Virus record (IMG/VR): IMGVR_UViG_3300009085_000030
Coordinates: 1 to 61,208 of that record
From: a virus
Reading direction: 5' to 3' (one strand)
DNA: 61,208 nucleotides
Part shown: positions 17,567-28,500 of the stretch, piece after piece
Position numbering within the stretch: the stretch's first letter is position 1
Layout: each line of letters starts with the position of its first letter
Translations under genes and position numbers: made by a program
The notes under the pieces: model-generated
Told to the model about the DNA's origin: nothing
Databases searched by the model: none
What the model saw: the letters and a program-made list of their open reading frames with translations, nothing else

Positions 17567-18396
17567 CGTCGCGACTCGACACGTATATCCTCAAGGTTTT
17601 GCCGGAGGACATACTGACCGTGCTACGTGGCGTGGCGATGGACGAACTCGACGCGCAGATTACCAGTGGTAACCTCCCAACGCAGGTTCTGGTCGATGGG
17701 CGCTCGGTGGCGAAGCGCTCGATCCTGGAAGCCAAGCGCTCGGTCAGCCTTCGGTTCTCGGATGCGGCCATGGTGCTGCAAGCCATCCGCGACGTCTACC
17801 GCCTGCTGCTGCGCGTGACCCGCATCGAAGTGCCCCCGCAGAACACGATCATCGCTCGCCGGCATTTCTGGCTGTACAAGGACGGGGTTTCAATCGGCAA
17901 GCTGCCTGGGGCACTGGGCAAGCTCAACGAGAAGAACGTTGACTACAAGACTGTGCTGCGCGTGGTCGGCCCGCTGGTGAACTACGGCCGCAAGCTGTAC
18001 TGGAACCCCATCGGCCGCGCCAAGGTCATGAACCTGCGTCAGGTGGTTTCGCCGTCGGGCCGCGAGATCTTCCGATACGACTCGCAGACCTCGCCCCGGT
18101 TCAACCCGTACCGCATGCGCACGCTCCGCAAGTTGGCGAACTCGCAGACGGGCAACCCTGCCGAGAACCTCAAGCGCATGCTGGCGAAGCGGCCGGGGTA
18201 CGTGGAAGGTGCCGGGCAGATCGTCAAGCGCGTCATGCGTCGGGACAAGCGGTACGTCTCGCTGCACATCAGCGATGGCTGGGTGAGCTACCCGCCTGCC
18301 GGCTCCTGGGGCAAGAGCAGCCGCAACGACCGTGTCCCCAGCGTATCCGTCCAAATGGCGCGCAAGGGTGGCATTAAGATCGTTAAGATTCTCTAA
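17497..18396 (+). CDS. Unknown tail-region protein
   Basis: 299 residues from a GTG, overlapping the end of the frameshift extension by 70 bases. It is basic and mainly helical in the first 100 residues (YILKVLPEDILTVLRGVAMDELDAQI). The middle is rich in Arg/Lys (RRHFWLYKDGVSIGKL, NYGRKLYWNPIGRAKVMNLRQV), and the C-terminus is a beta segment (YVSLHISDGWVSYPPAGSWG). Position between chaperones and tape measure suggests a tail component or assembly factor. No family recognised. A downstream ATG at 17620 region could be an alternative start. Confidence 0.7.
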   Translation: MAVLTSTVAKSRTTIYKSGREEITSRLDTYILKVLPEDILTVLRGVAMDELDAQITSGNLPTQVLVDGRSVAKRSILEAKRSVSLRFSDAAMVLQAIRDVYRLLLRVTRIEVPPQNTIIARRHFWLYKDGVSIGKLPGALGKLNEKNVDYKTVLRVVGPLVNYGRKLYWNPIGRAKVMNLRQVVSPSGREIFRYDSQTSPRFNPYRMRTLRKLANSQTGNPAENLKRMLAKRPGYVEGAGQIVKRVMRRDKRYVSLHISDGWVSYPPAGSWGKSSRNDRVPSVSVQMARKGGIKIVKIL

Positions 18397-18405
18397 GGAA
18401 GTGCG

Positions 18406-20955
18406 ATGGCAACGACCGTAGCCGAAAAGATTATCCGCATCGACGTAGTGGCGTCGGCCAATGCGCAGCGCACGCTGAACGCTATGGCCGCGGACATGAA
18501 GAAGATCGAGGGTGCTGCGGCTACCATGCAGCGTTCTGTGAGCAGTGGGTTTGGTAACATCAGCGGGATGCTGGGGAAGCTAGCTGGTTTCCTGGGCGCG
18601 TTCGGCATTACCGCTGGCCTAGGTGCCGTGACCCGGGCCGTGATCGAAGCCGCGACTTCGTACCAAGTTCTCGAGGCGCGTATGTCTCTGGTGCTGGGTA
18701 CCTACGAACGTGCAGAGAAAGCGACCGAGCGGATCGCAGCGATCTCCATCAAGACCGGCCGCGAACTTGACGGTGTGGCGAAGCTGTACGAGAAAGCGTC
18801 GCGCTCCGCCCAGCAGTTCGGTATCAGCGAGGGGCAGGTCGAGCAAATCACACTCGGCTTCTCGCAGTCGATCCGGCTATCCGGCGCGAGTACGCAGGAG
18901 GCTTACGCCGCACTGGTGCAGTTCGGGCAGGCACTGGCCTCCGGCCGGTTGCAGGGCGATGAGTTCCGTTCGCTGATGGAGAATAACGCCGTATTCATGT
19001 ACGAGTTTGCAAAAGCCGCCGGGATCTCTGTGTCGGCTTTGCGCAAGATGGGTACCGAAGGGAAACTCAGTGCCAAGTTCCTGTTCGACACCATGGCGAA
19101 AGAAGGTGAAGATGGCCTGAACATGATGGAGCGGCTGAACAAGATGGCAGAGAGCGTGTCCCTCACGTTCGGCCAGTCTATGAACTCGCTGAAGAGCAGC
19201 CTGATTGAGTTGACCGGCGAGACCACCAAAGCGCTCTCCATGAAGTCGGAAGACAAGTACGGCATCTTTGGGCCGTGGATCCGTGGCATACAGGAGCTGA
19301 CCAGCAAGACCCGCGAGATGATCATCGAGTCGCGAGCACTGGACGAAGGGTTCTTCGCTCGGTGGTGGCGGCTCGCGAAGTTGTGGGGCGGCTCAGACAT
19401 GGGCAAGTTATCCCCTGGCGTCGGTGGCATCCTGGGGATGCTGGACGACAGCAACCAGCCTTTGTCCGTGCGGCTCGACAAGGCAGTATCTGAAGCCGAG
19501 AAGAAGCTGGAAGGTGCGAGGGCTCGGGTAGCTACAGAACAGGCTCGGTACAACAAGATGTACGGGGGTGAGACTTCCACCAAGCCTGGAAGTGACTCCG
19601 CTAAAGCCTTGGCAGTGCTGGCGGAACGCCGCATGCGCGTGGAAGAACTCGAAGAAGCGTATATCCGAGCCCGCAAGGTGCAATCGGACTTTTTGTATGG
19701 TGAGCGGAACACCACGACAGAAGGCACTACCAAGCCCGAGCCCGACGCCAAGGCGGAGAAGAAGCTCGCGAGTGCCCGCGAGACTCTGAAGGACTTTGTC
19801 GAAGCCAGGGAGCGTGAAGCCGAAGCGAACAAGCGTGTCGCTACCGGACAGGAAGAGGTTTCCCGCACGGCGAAACAACTGGTCGAGCTGGAAGGTAAGC
19901 TCAAAGAAGCACTGGTGGGTGGGAATAGCGAACTGGCGAAGCGCGGCCGGCTCGCCATCGAGCAGAATGAGTACTGGAAGAAGCAGATCGATGCGCAGGA
20001 AGAGTTTGTCAAGTCCGAAGAAAAGCTGCGCGAAGCCGAGAAGACGGACCTCGAGAAAGTGCAGCAGCAGATCCTGCGCGACCAGGAGTCTATCGACGCC
20101 TTGAACAACCGGACGCGAGCTACAGACGAACTCACCGATGCAATGCTGCGCAAGAATCGCGCCGATGCAGAGAACGAGATCCTGCACATGGATCCGAACA
20201 CGCAGGGTGCGGGTTTCCGGCTCGACGCGTTGCGCGTCTATACAGCTGAGATTGACAAGGCACTCGCCAAGAAAGACGAGTTGATGGACCTGCGGGCTGA
20301 CAAGAAGCAGCAGTCTGAACAGGCCAAGATCGACGCTGAGAATGAGAAGCGCATTGAGAACACTGCAGAGGAATTCAACCGCCGCATCAAGGACAGCATT
20401 CTCAAGGGTAGCGACGGTAAGACCATCGCGGAAGCGCTGAAGGACAACATCATCGAAGTGGTCGGCAACACCACTGTCGACATTATCCTCAACCCGATCA
20501 CATCGGTGTTCTCTCGCATACTGGCGAACCTCGCAGACCAGTTCAGCTTGATGCTGACGAAGAGCATGTTCGAAGCAATGTCGAATACCTCCTCCGACAA
20601 GATTGGCATGTTGATCAACCTGCTCGGGCTCAGCTCGGGCGGGGGCGGGTCAATGTCGTCGAACGTCGGTGGCACAGGCATGAAGATCACGCCGGTCACG
20701 GGGCTCGCCAAGGGCATGTCCTACGTTCCGTACGACAACTTCAGCGCGTCGCTGCATCGAGGCGAGCGGGTGCTCACCGCACGCGAGAATGCCGAGTACT
20801 CTTCACGTGGCAGCATCAACATCTCGAACAGCCCGGTCATCACTATCGACTCGCGCACAGATCAGGCTGTGATCTACAACATGGTCGCTCAGGCGGTCCA
20901 GCAAGGTAACGTCGCACTGGTCGAAGAAATGCGTGCGCAAGGAGTTATGCCGTGA
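18406..20955 (+). CDS. Tape measure protein
   Basis: 849 residues. The conserved tape-measure N-terminal domain is clear at about 85-230: RMSLVLGTYERAEKATERI, GISEGQVEQITLGFSQSIRLSG, QALASGRLQGDEFRSLMENN, then GISVSALRKMGTEGKLSAKFLFDTM. Residues 340-640 are highly charged coiled coil. A Gly/Ser hinge (LGLSSGGGGSMSSNVGG) near 745 precedes a C-terminal GLAKGMSYVPYDNFSASLHRGERVLTARENAEY segment common in phage tape measures. The protein sets tail length and is threaded inside the tube. Hydrophobic stretches near residues 45-85 could enter the host membrane. Its stop overlaps the next start. Confidence 0.93.
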   Translation: MATTVAEKIIRIDVVASANAQRTLNAMAADMKKIEGAAATMQRSVSSGFGNISGMLGKLAGFLGAFGITAGLGAVTRAVIEAATSYQVLEARMSLVLGTYERAEKATERIAAISIKTGRELDGVAKLYEKASRSAQQFGISEGQVEQITLGFSQSIRLSGASTQEAYAALVQFGQALASGRLQGDEFRSLMENNAVFMYEFAKAAGISVSALRKMGTEGKLSAKFLFDTMAKEGEDGLNMMERLNKMAESVSLTFGQSMNSLKSSLIELTGETTKALSMKSEDKYGIFGPWIRGIQELTSKTREMIIESRALDEGFFARWWRLAKLWGGSDMGKLSPGVGGILGMLDDSNQPLSVRLDKAVSEAEKKLEGARARVATEQARYNKMYGGETSTKPGSDSAKALAVLAERRMRVEELEEAYIRARKVQSDFLYGERNTTTEGTTKPEPDAKAEKKLASARETLKDFVEAREREAEANKRVATGQEEVSRTAKQLVELEGKLKEALVGGNSELAKRGRLAIEQNEYWKKQIDAQEEFVKSEEKLREAEKTDLEKVQQQILRDQESIDALNNRTRATDELTDAMLRKNRADAENEILHMDPNTQGAGFRLDALRVYTAEIDKALAKKDELMDLRADKKQQSEQAKIDAENEKRIENTAEEFNRRIKDSILKGSDGKTIAEALKDNIIEVVGNTTVDIILNPITSVFSRILANLADQFSLMLTKSMFEAMSNTSSDKIGMLINLLGLSSGGGGSMSSNVGGTGMKITPVTGLAKGMSYVPYDNFSASLHRGERVLTARENAEYSSRGSINISNSPVITIDSRTDQAVIYNMVAQAVQQGNVALVEEMRAQGVMP

Positions 20956-21575
20956 GCATCATCACACTACCGACGGGCATCTACTTCGGTGCCTTCGCCA
21001 TCTCGCAGAAACGCTTCGACTTGAAGGAGATGAGCGACACAACCGGGGACACCCGCGAGCGACTCATCTCGCCCCCCAGGTGGCGGGTGCGCTTCGCGCC
21101 GCCTTCTGTAGGCATCCCTTACGCGCAAGCTGCGCTGTGGAAGACTATGTTGCTCCAGCTACGGGGCGGCGTCAACCATCTGGCCGTCTACGATGTGGCG
21201 CAACTGGTACCTACCGGCACGATGCGAGGCACCCCTCAGTTGGTAGGTTCCTTATCGGCTGGTTCAGTATCTATGTCTATCGACGGGGCGACAGCCAGCG
21301 GTACGCTGAAGCGCGGTGACTGGCTGCAGATCGGTACCGGCGTCGGTAGTCAGCTGGTATCTGTTACGGTCGATGTCACGCTCAGCGGGGCTGGCACCGG
21401 CACCGTCCAGTTCGAGCCGCCGACGCGGGTTGTGTTCGCGGACAACACCCCTGTCACGTGGGATAAGCCGGTGGCATACTACAAGATGACGAGCGATGTG
21501 CCGGAGTGGGCGTACACCCCTGGCGCGTTTTTGATCGCAGGGTTTGCCTGTGACTTCATGGAGCAGTGGACATGA
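20952..21575 (+). CDS. Tail-tip protein, distal-tail type
   Basis: 207 residues from a GTG overlapping the tape measure stop. Contains SPPRWRVRFAPPSVGIPYAQAALWKTMLLQLRGGVNHLAVYDVAQL and a beta-rich middle with GTLKRGDWLQIGTGVGSQLVSVT, then FEPPTRVVFADNTPVTWDKPVAYYKM. The position after the tape measure and the beta-rich character suggest a distal-tail or hub component. The set of three proteins before the J-like gene resembles the tail-tip order of lambda-like and gene-transfer-agent tails. Confidence 0.7.
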   Translation: MSIITLPTGIYFGAFAISQKRFDLKEMSDTTGDTRERLISPPRWRVRFAPPSVGIPYAQAALWKTMLLQLRGGVNHLAVYDVAQLVPTGTMRGTPQLVGSLSAGSVSMSIDGATASGTLKRGDWLQIGTGVGSQLVSVTVDVTLSGAGTGTVQFEPPTRVVFADNTPVTWDKPVAYYKMTSDVPEWAYTPGAFLIAGFACDFMEQWT

Positions 21576-22168
21576 TTACCGTTGACGCGGGGCAACTCGC
21601 GCAATTCAACTCTTCGGTTCGCGGGGTAACCCTGTTGATCGACTTGGACTTTCAGGGTAGTGCCTTGTACGTCACGACCTTCAGCTCACCCATCGTGGCG
21701 AACGGGCACACGTATACGGCTCTCGGCAACCTGCTGTCGGTGTCTGACCTCCGCGAGAGCGAAGTGCTGTCGACCGACAAGCTGTCCCTGAAGCTCAGCC
21801 TGGTCAGCACGGCGATGCTGGCGTACGTGATCGGCCCGGCGGATGTGTACCGTGGCCGTAGCGTGAAGATCTACATGCAGTTGCTCAACGACAAGTGGGT
21901 GCCGGTCGAAGCGCCCATCCTCCGCTGGTCTGGGCTGATGGACAAGGTGCGCATCAATCGCAGGCCCAGCCAGACTGGTGGGGGCAGCGGAGATGTGGAG
22001 ATGGTGTGTCAGCGGGCAGGCTTATCTCGGTTCCGCAATGCCCTCGGGTACCGCATGACGCACGCCCAGCAACTGCAAGACTATCCCGGGGACATGGGTC
22101 TCGAGTACACAGATTCGCTGGTGGCGAACCCGCCAGTCTGGATGTCGAAGAAGTTCCAAGAGGCTTGA
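21572..22168 (+). CDS. Tail-tip hub protein (DUF2163-like)
   Basis: 198 residues from the ATG overlapping the previous stop; GGAG lies eight bases upstream. An in-frame GTG six bases earlier is less likely. The sequence LLIDLDFQGSALYVTTFSSPIVANGHTYTALGNLLSVSDLRESEVLSTDKLSLKLS is typical of DUF2163-type tail proteins of gene-transfer agents and siphophages. YRGRSVKIYMQLLNDKWVPVEAPILRWSGLMDKV follows. It likely forms part of the tail-tip hub next to the peptidase-like and J-like proteins. Confidence 0.75.
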   Translation: MITVDAGQLAQFNSSVRGVTLLIDLDFQGSALYVTTFSSPIVANGHTYTALGNLLSVSDLRESEVLSTDKLSLKLSLVSTAMLAYVIGPADVYRGRSVKIYMQLLNDKWVPVEAPILRWSGLMDKVRINRRPSQTGGGSGDVEMVCQRAGLSRFRNALGYRMTHAQQLQDYPGDMGLEYTDSLVANPPVWMSKKFQEA

Positions 22169-22169
22169 A

Positions 22170-22577
22170 GTGCGCCTGGAAGAGTATCTCGACCAGTGCC
22201 GGCCGCGCCGGTTCAACTGGCATAGTTGGAACTGCGTGCACTTTGCACTTGGCTGGGTGCAAGAGGTCGAGGATTCCCAAGTTCTGCTGGTGCACTACGT
22301 GCAGTCGACAGAAACAGCGCTGGCAGCGGCGCGGGTCGCGCAGAAGATGGGTGGGTTGCGCAATGCCCTGACCTCGGTACTGGGGCGCGACCCGATGCCG
22401 GCGCTGTCCGCGAGTATCGGTGACGTCGTGATGCTCGAAGAGTGGCGCTGCGGCAGTGCGGGCACGCTGGGTATCTGCAACGGGGTGTCTGCTGTTACGC
22501 TGCACCCTGCCCAAGGTTTTGCGAGCGCGGCCATGGGTGCCGCCTCTTGCATTTGGAAGATAAACCGCAATGGATAA
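22170..22577 (+). CDS. Tail-tip DUF6950/NlpC-P60-like protein
   Basis: 135 residues starting at GTG, two bases after the previous stop. The NWHSWNCVHFALGWV motif with its cysteine near residue 20, the GDVVMLE segment near residue 90 and a C-terminal W-I-N motif resemble small DUF6950/NlpC-P60-related tail proteins. These sit before the J-like gene, as lambda gpK does. A peptidoglycan peptidase role would require a catalytic His that I cannot place with certainty, so the protein may be structural. It overlaps the next gene by eight bases. Confidence 0.65.
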   Translation: MRLEEYLDQCRPRRFNWHSWNCVHFALGWVQEVEDSQVLLVHYVQSTETALAAARVAQKMGGLRNALTSVLGRDPMPALSASIGDVVMLEEWRCGSAGTLGICNGVSAVTLHPAQGFASAAMGAASCIWKINRNG

Positions 22578-25500
22578 CAAGCTGATCAAGACCGTCGTCG
22601 GCGCGCTGCTGGCGACGCCTCTCTATGCCTGGGCGGACCCAGCGACCTTGCTGATTCTAGCTGGGCAGTTCATCGCTACAGCCGGGCCGGTTGCCGGGGC
22701 ATACTTTGGGACGGGCATGGCTCTGGTCGCGGCCGGCGTCATCTACGGGTCGGTGTCCAAGCGCCGCGCTGCCAAGAAGGCGGCGACCGAAGCGAAGAAC
22801 GCCTACAACTCGCAACTGGAGGACCGGGGCGCGACCATCCTCAGCGCGGTGCCGCCGTGGCGCATCGTCTACGGGCGGGCTACCATCGGCGGGTCGATCC
22901 ACGCCATGTTCACAGCGGACAAGGTCAAGACCGTGAACGGGCAGCAGGTAACCCGCAAAGATGCGCTGCACTATCTGGTCTACGTGTTCGCGGCGCATGA
23001 GGTCGGGGCACTGCACAACGTGTTCATCGACAACACGCCCGCTGGCCCGTTCGACGCCGACGGGTATTCGTTGAATAGCGAGTTCCGATCCTCCGAGTCG
23101 ATGATGATGGCGGGCCAGGTATCTCTGGACATCGGGGCATCGTGGACGTCCGACAAGCCAGTGTTGAGTTTCACAGCTATCGGTCATCCGACGGACTATG
23201 TCCCCGAGTGGGGCCAGGCCCACGATGTGACCGGGTACATCACCGTGACGAACGGTGGACGGACGCTGACCAATAATTCAACGATGATCTCGACTGTTTC
23301 GTATCAGATGTATTCTGTTATGGATAGTTCGTTTCGGTTCATCTGGCACGATGGGGATCCGAACCAGACGGTGGACGGGCCGTTGCACAGCGCTTTCCCG
23401 GACAAGTGGACCACGAACCACCGTATCCGCGGGCGCGCGTATGCCGTCGTGGTGGTTGACCTGGAAGACAGCCGCTTCCAGAGTGGCCCGCCGAGCATCA
23501 CAGTTGACGTCACCGGTAAGCTGGTCTATGATCCACGCAACGCGTCGACCACTGCTTCCAACAACGTCGCGTTGTGCATCCGAGATTTCCTGCTGGCGAA
23601 GTACGGTGCCAACGCAGACACGACGGAGGTCAATGACACCTACGTTGCTGCGGCGGCGAACGCGTGTGACGCTTGGATCAGCGTCGATGTGCCCGGTTAC
23701 CTCGACACGATCACGTACACTTTCGCTGCCACCGTGGATGGGTGGGTCGGGAGCAACGCGACGCTAACTCAGAACAGCGGCACGCCGACCTTCCTCCGCG
23801 TGGCGTGCACTGCCGAGGATACGGTCGCGTACAAGGAAGGCCTCAGCTTCTCAGGCAGCACGAACCGGTACGTTCGCTTCCGCATGCGGCGCAATGCCGG
23901 CGACGGGTGGGTCGGCAAGCTCTACTACAAGACGGCAGGCCACGGCTACAGCGAGGACTACCGCAAGGACTTCAACACTGGCTTCCCTGTCGGCGGCGAT
24001 TGGGTGGAACTCGTATACGACATGCACTCGTTGACTACGGGTGCGGGGGATTGGAAAGGCTCGACCATCACCGGGTTGCAGTTCCGGTTTGGCATCGAGG
24101 CGGGCGACGTCTTTGACATCGACTGGATCTCGGTGTCGGAGTTTGCGCCAGATACCGAACTGCAACCCAAGTACACGATGAACGGTGCGTTCACGACGGA
24201 CGACAGCCGCGAAAGCGTACTCGAAAACATGGCCGTTGCCATGAACGGCTACGTCACGAACGGTGGGCAGTGGCTGGTGGTCGCGGGCGCGTGGACTGCA
24301 CCGGTGCGCGACTTCACAGACGACGACCTGGACGGCCAGATCGCTATCGTGCAGACGGACACTGGCCTTGACGAACTGGCGAACTCCTCCAAGGGTACGT
24401 ACTACCCAGTGGGCGTATCCTCGCCCGTCGAATTCCCGCCGTACAAGAACGCCACGCTGGTGACGAACGATGGCGAAGAACTCTGGGAAGATATCAACCT
24501 GCCGTACACGAACTCGGAAACGCGTGCGCGGAACGTCGCCCGGGTGCGGGTCGAACGTACGCGCAGCGGCCAGATCCTTACGGTGCCTTTGAAGCTGCAC
24601 GCGTGGCCGACGCAGGTAGGCGACCGCATCCGGTTGACCAGCACGGAGTACGGACTCAACCTGAAAGTCTACCGCGTCACGGACTGGGGGTTCAGCGTTA
24701 CTGGCGCTGTCGTGCTCACAGTGCAGGAAGATGCCGAGGAGATCTATGACGAAGCCGACACAACGCTTTCGGACCCGACCCCGAACACAGACCTTCCGAA
24801 CCCGAACATCGTACAGAATGTTGAGAACCTTCTCGCGGCCAGCGGCACCGACCACTTGACCGTCGCGTCAGACGGCACAATCACCACGCGTGTCTTCGTA
24901 TCGTGGGATGCCGCTCGAGACGCCTATCTGGTCGCGGGCAGTGCGTATGCCGAGATCAAGTGGCGGAGGGTGCTGTTCGACCCGGTGGACCAGTGGAATA
25001 TGTCCCGGGTGCCGGCGACCTCGGTCTCCGTGTACATCGAGAACGCTGTCGAGTTCGAGTTCCTGGTCATCGGTGTGCGCTACGTGAACAGCGTGGGGCG
25101 TGAAGGGGCCTGGTCCTTCGTCGAGCATACGGTCATCGGCAAGTCGGAGCCGCCGGATGCCGTCACCGGTCTGGCATATACAAACACCGCCGGTGGGATG
25201 CGGATCAGCTGGGACCCGTGCATCGAAGTCGACTACGCTGAGACGGAGCTCCGCTACGGTGCAAGTTGGGCGGCGGGCGTCCTGGTATGGGTGGGCAAGG
25301 CGAACGAAGCCTTGTGGATCCCGCCCGGCGAAGGCGACTACACCATCTGGGCGGTGCACCGCGACACGACCGGCCACGAGAGCACGCCGGCCAGTCTGGC
25401 TGTGAACTACGACGCCTCGGGCATCACAAGCGCCCAGACCATGGTGCTGTCGGCGGACCGGCTTGCGTTTGTCTTCGCGGACGAGAACGCGGCCACGGCG

Positions 25501-28500
25501 ATAACGACGGACGACATCACGCTTACTGCCAAGTTGCAGAACTTGGTTGGCGCGGTGAGCTTCAGCGCCGTCGCGTACAACTCCGCTGGGACCTCGCTGG
25601 GTGCGGTCACGCTAACCGGCACCAGTGATACCGTGCGCGTGCTGACGGCTGCGAACTTCGTCGCCCCGGGCTTGACCGTGGCGTACGTTGAGGTCACTGC
25701 TGAAATCGCCAGCACGAACGGCTCGGGCACACTGGACGATACAACGACCATCTACCGCGTGAACCACGGTAGCAACTCGGTCTACGTGATCCTGACCAAC
25801 GACTCGCACACGATCCCGACAAACTCCGACGGGACCAACGGGGTCTACACTGGGTCTGGTACAGACATCGGCGTGTTCGAGGGGACCAATCAGCTGGTCT
25901 GGGACAACGTCGGTACGACCCCGGGCAAGTGGAAGGTTGTCGCCAGTGGCGGCGGCACGATCACGCCGGGCGCGATCTCGGCGGCGGGCAACAATGCTCG
26001 CGTGGCGCAGCACGCCGGCATGACGAACTACACGGCAATCGTCACGTACACGATTACCGGTAAGACGTTGACCGGCGAGGCGTTCACTCATACGAAGCTG
26101 CAAACGCTGAGCAAGGCTATCGCGGGCAACAGCAGTGCGTTGCTCACCCTGGACTTCAGCGGTGTCGCGTTTGTATTCCAGGGTGAAGACGGCAACGTCT
26201 CCACGACGCCCAACATCACGCTCACGGCGCTGCTGAACAACATCACGGGCACAGCCACGTTCACCACGGCGGCTTACGATATTGGCGGAGGGTTGCTGGG
26301 CACCGGCACCCCACTGGGCGGGTCGGGCAATACCCGGACGCTGACGCCGGCGCAGTTCCTGACGTACCCGACGACGTACACGCTGAAGATCACGGCGACG
26401 CTCGACGCGTTGACTGACACGATCACAATCTATCGCGTCAACGACGGTGCGGACACGATGCAGGTTGGTTTGTCCAACGAGGCGCACCTGATCCCGTCCG
26501 CAAATGATGGTACCGTTGAGAGTTACTCGGGCGCCAGCGGCTCCATGGTTGCGGCCAAGGGTGGGTTGCTGCTATCGAATGTCACAGACCCTTCTGTTTC
26601 GTTCAGCATGGTTGGGTACACCGGCTTCAACACTGTGTACCCTGCTGCGCAGGCTGGCATTACGATCAACGCCACGACCGGTTTCTACTCGGTGACGGCG
26701 GGCATGACCGCCGATGTGGCAACGGTTACCTTCCGCGCTACCTTGTCGAACGGGTTCACGGCAGACCGCGTGTTCAGCCTCGCCAAGAGCAAGGAAGGCG
26801 CCGCTGGCTCGGCCGCAGTGTCCATCGACTTGCTGTCCGAGTCGGACATCACCGCTGCGAACTCTGACGGCACCGGGTATGTGCTGCCGGCGAACAACCA
26901 GATCAAGCTGTACGAGGGTGGCGTCCTGCTGGTGGCAGGGGTGACTTACGCTGGCGACATCACGAAAAACGGATTGACTGCGAACGTCAACGAGAGTACC
27001 GGTATAGTCACGTTTACGGGCTCGACCCCGACCTGGACGAGCAACGCCGAAAGCTTCACGTTCCAAGCAACATACAACTCGATCACATACTCCGCGAATT
27101 ACACGTACGCCAAGTCCAAGGCCGGCTCCGATGCAGTGAATGCCGACCTGCTTTCGGAAGCAGATGTGGTCGCGGCCGCAGCGGATGGCACTGGGTACGT
27201 GCTGCCCACCGGCAACGAATTCAAGCTGTACAAGGGTGGCACCGACCTGACCTCGGGGGTGGCGTACTCGGTGTGGAACACCGGCACGGCAACTTGGCTG
27301 GCGTCTACTACCAAGAACGGGCTGACGTTTGCCATCGACGCCAGCACCGGAGTCATCACGCTGTCGGGCGCTTCCTGGACGAGCGACTCGGAAGTCTTCA
27401 CTACCAAGGCGGTCTACGGCGGGCTCGATTACTCCAAGCTGTACTCCATCGCCAAGTCGAAGCGCGGCGAGACCGGTGAAGCCGGCGGCGTCGTGCTCAC
27501 TTTGCAGGCTACCGCTGCTGCATACGTTTTCGAAAGTCCGGACGCCACTTCCTCCACTACCCCGGCCATCACGCTCACCGGTTTGCGGGGCACGCTGGTC
27601 GGCACGATGACCTTCACGACGCAAGCCTTCAACGCGGCGGGCACTTCGCTGGGCACCGGCACGCCGCTGAGCGGTTCGGGCGACACGCGCACCATGACGG
27701 CGACGCAGTTTCTGTTCTACCCGACCGCACGTTACGTCACGATCACCGCAACGGTTGGCGCATACAGTGACACGTTCACGCTGTATCGCATCGACCACGG
27801 TTCGGACACCATCACGGCAGGTCTTTCCAACGAGTCACACATCGTACCTGCGGACCCTGCCGGCGTGGTGTCTAGCTGGGTCGGCGCGGGTGGCTCGATG
27901 GTCGTCCTCAAGGGTGTTGATATCCTGTCGAGCGTGACGACACCTTCAGTGGCGTTCTCACTGGTTGGGTACACCGGATTCAGCACCACCTACCCGACGG
28001 CGCAGGCGGGCATCTCTGTCAACACGACGACGGGGGCGTACTCTGTATCGAACAACGTGACGTCAGATGTGGCGACGGTTACCATCCGGGCTACCCTGTC
28101 GACCGGGCTGACCCTCGACCGCATCTTCACAGTCACGAAGGCGCGGCAAGGTATCGACGGTGACGGCGGCGTCGCTGCTCAGCTCTTGACCATCGGTGCA
28201 ACTGGACTGGCCTTCATCTTCGCGGACAAGAATGCGACGCTGGCGACCGAGCCTGAGAACATCGTGTTCACGGCTACGCTGCAGAACGTCTCGGGTACCG
28301 TGGTGTTCGCGGGCACCGCATACAACGCGGCCGGAACCATGGTCGGGTCCGCTGGTGGGGTTACCCTCACCGGCACGGGCAACACCCGCACGCTGTCCAA
28401 GGCGAACTTCAACGCCGCTGGGGCCACCGTCCAGTACGTGGTTGTCACGGCTACGCTCGGGTCGCTCAGCGACACGACTACGGTCTACCGTGGCGACCAT

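Noticed and set aside
18903-20201. Minus-strand ORF of 432 codons
   Set aside because: Antisense shadow of the tape measure coiled coil: Ser/Arg-rich and with no ribosome site.
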